A stretch of DNA of 5,702 nucleotides from contig JAUUYB010000079.1 of NCBI GenBank assembly GCA_030590605.1, positions 1-5,702 of the forward strand, in the 5' to 3' direction. This document shows, piece by piece, positions 4,756-5,702 of the stretch. Positions within the stretch are counted from its first letter, which is position 1. Every line of letters starts with the position of its first letter. The stretch comes from Candidatus Woesearchaeota archaeon (lineage in GTDB: Archaea > Nanobdellota > Nanobdellia > Woesearchaeales > JAUUYB01). Made by a program: the position numbers and the translations under genes. The notes under the pieces were generated by a model, which was not told the origin of the DNA, did no database searches, and saw nothing but the letters and a program-made list of their open reading frames with translations.

Positions 4756-4764
4756 ATTTAATAC

Positions 4765-4781
4765 TTTTCTCGACGAGAAAA
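4765..4781. promoter_or_regulatory. 17-nt palindrome upstream of the tfb promoter
   Basis: TTTTCTCG-A-CGAGAAAA has perfect 8-bp arms around one central base, with further matching pairs at 4762-4763 and 4783-4784 after one mismatch. It ends 9 nt upstream of the BRE of tfb, where archaeal activators commonly bind. The single-base centre is poor for an RNA hairpin loop, so a dimeric DNA-binding protein site is more likely. Confidence 0.45.
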
Positions 4782-4804
4782 TTAAAACCATTAACTTTAA
4801 AAAA
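4778..4804 (-). terminator. Probable U-rich terminator of the chemoreceptor gene
   Basis: About 60-90 nt past the chemoreceptor stop, the minus strand carries T6 (4804-4799) followed by TTTT runs at 4787-4784 and 4781-4778. Archaeal termination on such U-tracts is usual. It would separate the chemoreceptor transcript from tfb. Confidence 0.4.
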
Positions 4805-4864
4805 GTTTGGAAAGGTTTTTTAACAGTAACTTTTTCATCGATCTCAATATTGGCCACACACAAG

Positions 4865-5702
4865 TTATATCTCGAACCGATCTATAAGTTTCTTGAGCGC
4901 CTCTGCTTCCTTAGAAAGATCTAATGATATCTTAGTGATCTCTTCCATCGAACCAGTAGTCGATCTCAGGCTCTCAGAGACCTCTTTAGTCCCTCGAGCA
5001 GATTCATTCACGACTTCATTCACAGAAGATATAGACTCCTTAAGCTTCATAGAGCTGTCAAGCTGGTTTTGTGTGTATTCATTGATCCTCCCGATTTGGG
5101 AGGTGAGTCCTCCTATCTTAGAGCTGATATTCTGAAGCGCACTAAGAGCCTCATTCACAACTTTGCTTCCAGAAGAGACATTCTGTCGTCCCTGCTTCAT
5201 CGCCTCGACTGTGTGCCTGGTCTTGCCGATAAATTTGGTGATGATCCCTTCGATCCGCTTGGTCGAGCTCTGGCTCTCTTCAGCAAGTTTACGGATCTCA
5301 TCCGCGACTATAGCGAATCCTTTCCCTGCATCTCCTGCACGTGCAGCCTCGATTGCCGCATTAAGAGCCAGCAGGTTAGTCTGATCAGATATGTTATTGA
5401 TGGCTTCAACCACCTGATTGACCTCATCTATCTCTTGCCCTAGATCCTCCATGTCTCTGGTAGATGCATCAAATATCCTGGTGATAGCATCGATCTTCTG
5501 CCCTGCTCTTATTGCGGATTCGCTTCCGGACTTAGCTTCATCATTTGCCTCGACTGCATATTTAGAAGATTCCTGTGAGGCATCTTTTACTTGAGTGATT
5601 CCTAAAGTGAGCGAATCTACATCTTTCTTGGTCCCTTCAGCTAGATCGACCAGCTTGTCCCCTCCATCCGCTATCATCTTCATGGTCGTCTCTATCTGTT
5701 GG
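4865..5702 (-). CDS. Methyl-accepting chemotaxis protein, C-terminal signalling domain (5' truncated)
   Basis: The frame is open to the right edge (beginning [14 protein letters not shown]), so 278 residues are visible and the start, sensor, membrane segments and HAMP domain lie outside. The visible part is one long coiled-coil hairpin. Its tip is the family hallmark, about residues 104-144: [20 protein letters not shown] followed by [20 protein letters not shown]. This tip binds CheA and CheW in receptor arrays. Both arms contain Glu/Gln/Ser/Ala-rich heptads typical of adaptation regions. About 155 residues follow the tip, roughly 22 heptads, which suggests a long-hairpin class (inference). 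The protein ends in a usual [10 protein letters not shown] tail. An in-frame ATG at 5683 is internal. The gene is on the same strand as tfb but separated by 250 nt with a probable terminator and promoter. It implies that this archaeon has a chemotaxis pathway. Confidence 0.96.
   Translation of the reverse strand, partial: QQIETTMKMIADGGDKLVDLAEGTKKDVDSLTLGITQVKDASQESSKYAVEANDEAKSGSESAIRAGQKIDAITRIFDASTRDMEDLGQEIDEVNQVVEAINNISDQTNLLALNAAIEAARAGDAGKGFAIVADEIRKLAEESQSSTKRIEGIITKFIGKTRHTVEAMKQGRQNVSSGSKVVNEALSALQNISSKIGGLTSQIGRINEYTQNQLDSSMKLKESISSVNEVVNESARGTKEVSESLRSTTGSMEEITKISLDLSKEAEALKKLIDRFEI

Noticed and set aside
4651..4863. 70-aa minus-strand ORF between the chemoreceptor and tfb
   Set aside because: It lies in AT-rich DNA across the tfb BRE/TATA and dyads, begins within 2 nt of the chemoreceptor stop without an SD, and its composition (Ile/Tyr/Lys runs) reads like translated AT-rich spacer.

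Overview
The window is archaeal. It carries transcription factor B, an archaeal/eukaryal-type peptidyl-tRNA hydrolase (Pth2), a HemK2-type methyltransferase joined to an archaeal RIO/Bud32-like kinase, TATA boxes about 26 nt upstream of several ATGs, and AGGTGA Shine-Dalgarno sites matching the archaeal 16S tail. The protein types and the small surface-lipoprotein style suggest a DPANN (perhaps Woesearchaeota-like) genome, but that placement is only tentative. The chemoreceptor at the right edge implies a chemotaxis system, and so probably a motile or sensing cell.

Layout: (1) 1-957, plus strand: the C-terminal end of a surface protein with two GWN-type repeats, then a 61-residue lipoprotein-like gene with its own SD. 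(2) 941-1288, minus: pth2, convergent with and overlapping the lipoprotein gene by 17 nt. (3) 1289-1380: a short divergent promoter region with a TATA box for each side. (4) 1381-1824, plus: an unnamed winged-helix-like protein. (5) 1825-1996: an intergenic region dominated by a 76-nt hairpin. (6) 1997-3449, plus: an apparent two-gene operon, a HemK2-methyltransferase/kinase fusion overlapping an O6-alkylguanine-DNA alkyltransferase core gene by 38 nt. (7) 3450-3693: a second, larger structured element, then the TFB terminator. (8) 3694-4614, minus: tfb, with a 250-nt AT-rich upstream region holding TATA/BRE candidates and several dyads. (9) 4865-5702, minus: the C-terminal signalling domain of a methyl-accepting chemotaxis protein, running off the window.

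Functionally, Pth2 (rescue of peptidyl-tRNA) and the HemK2-like domain (release-factor glutamine methylation in its family) both concern the end of translation. Ogt repairs alkylated DNA. TFB recruits RNA polymerase to the TATA/BRE promoters of the type seen here. Two translation modes are visible: genes that start a transcript look leaderless, whereas the internal genes and tfb use AGGTGA.

The most unusual signal is a pair of GC-rich structured intergenic elements (1851-1926 and 3473-3621). They share a 24-nt hairpin core whose five differences fall in the loop, at a paired purine-purine mismatch, or at wobble-compatible positions. This could be a small dispersed structured-RNA or palindromic repeat family. 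The next most unusual is the methyltransferase-kinase fusion, with an A8 tract in its overlap with ogt.
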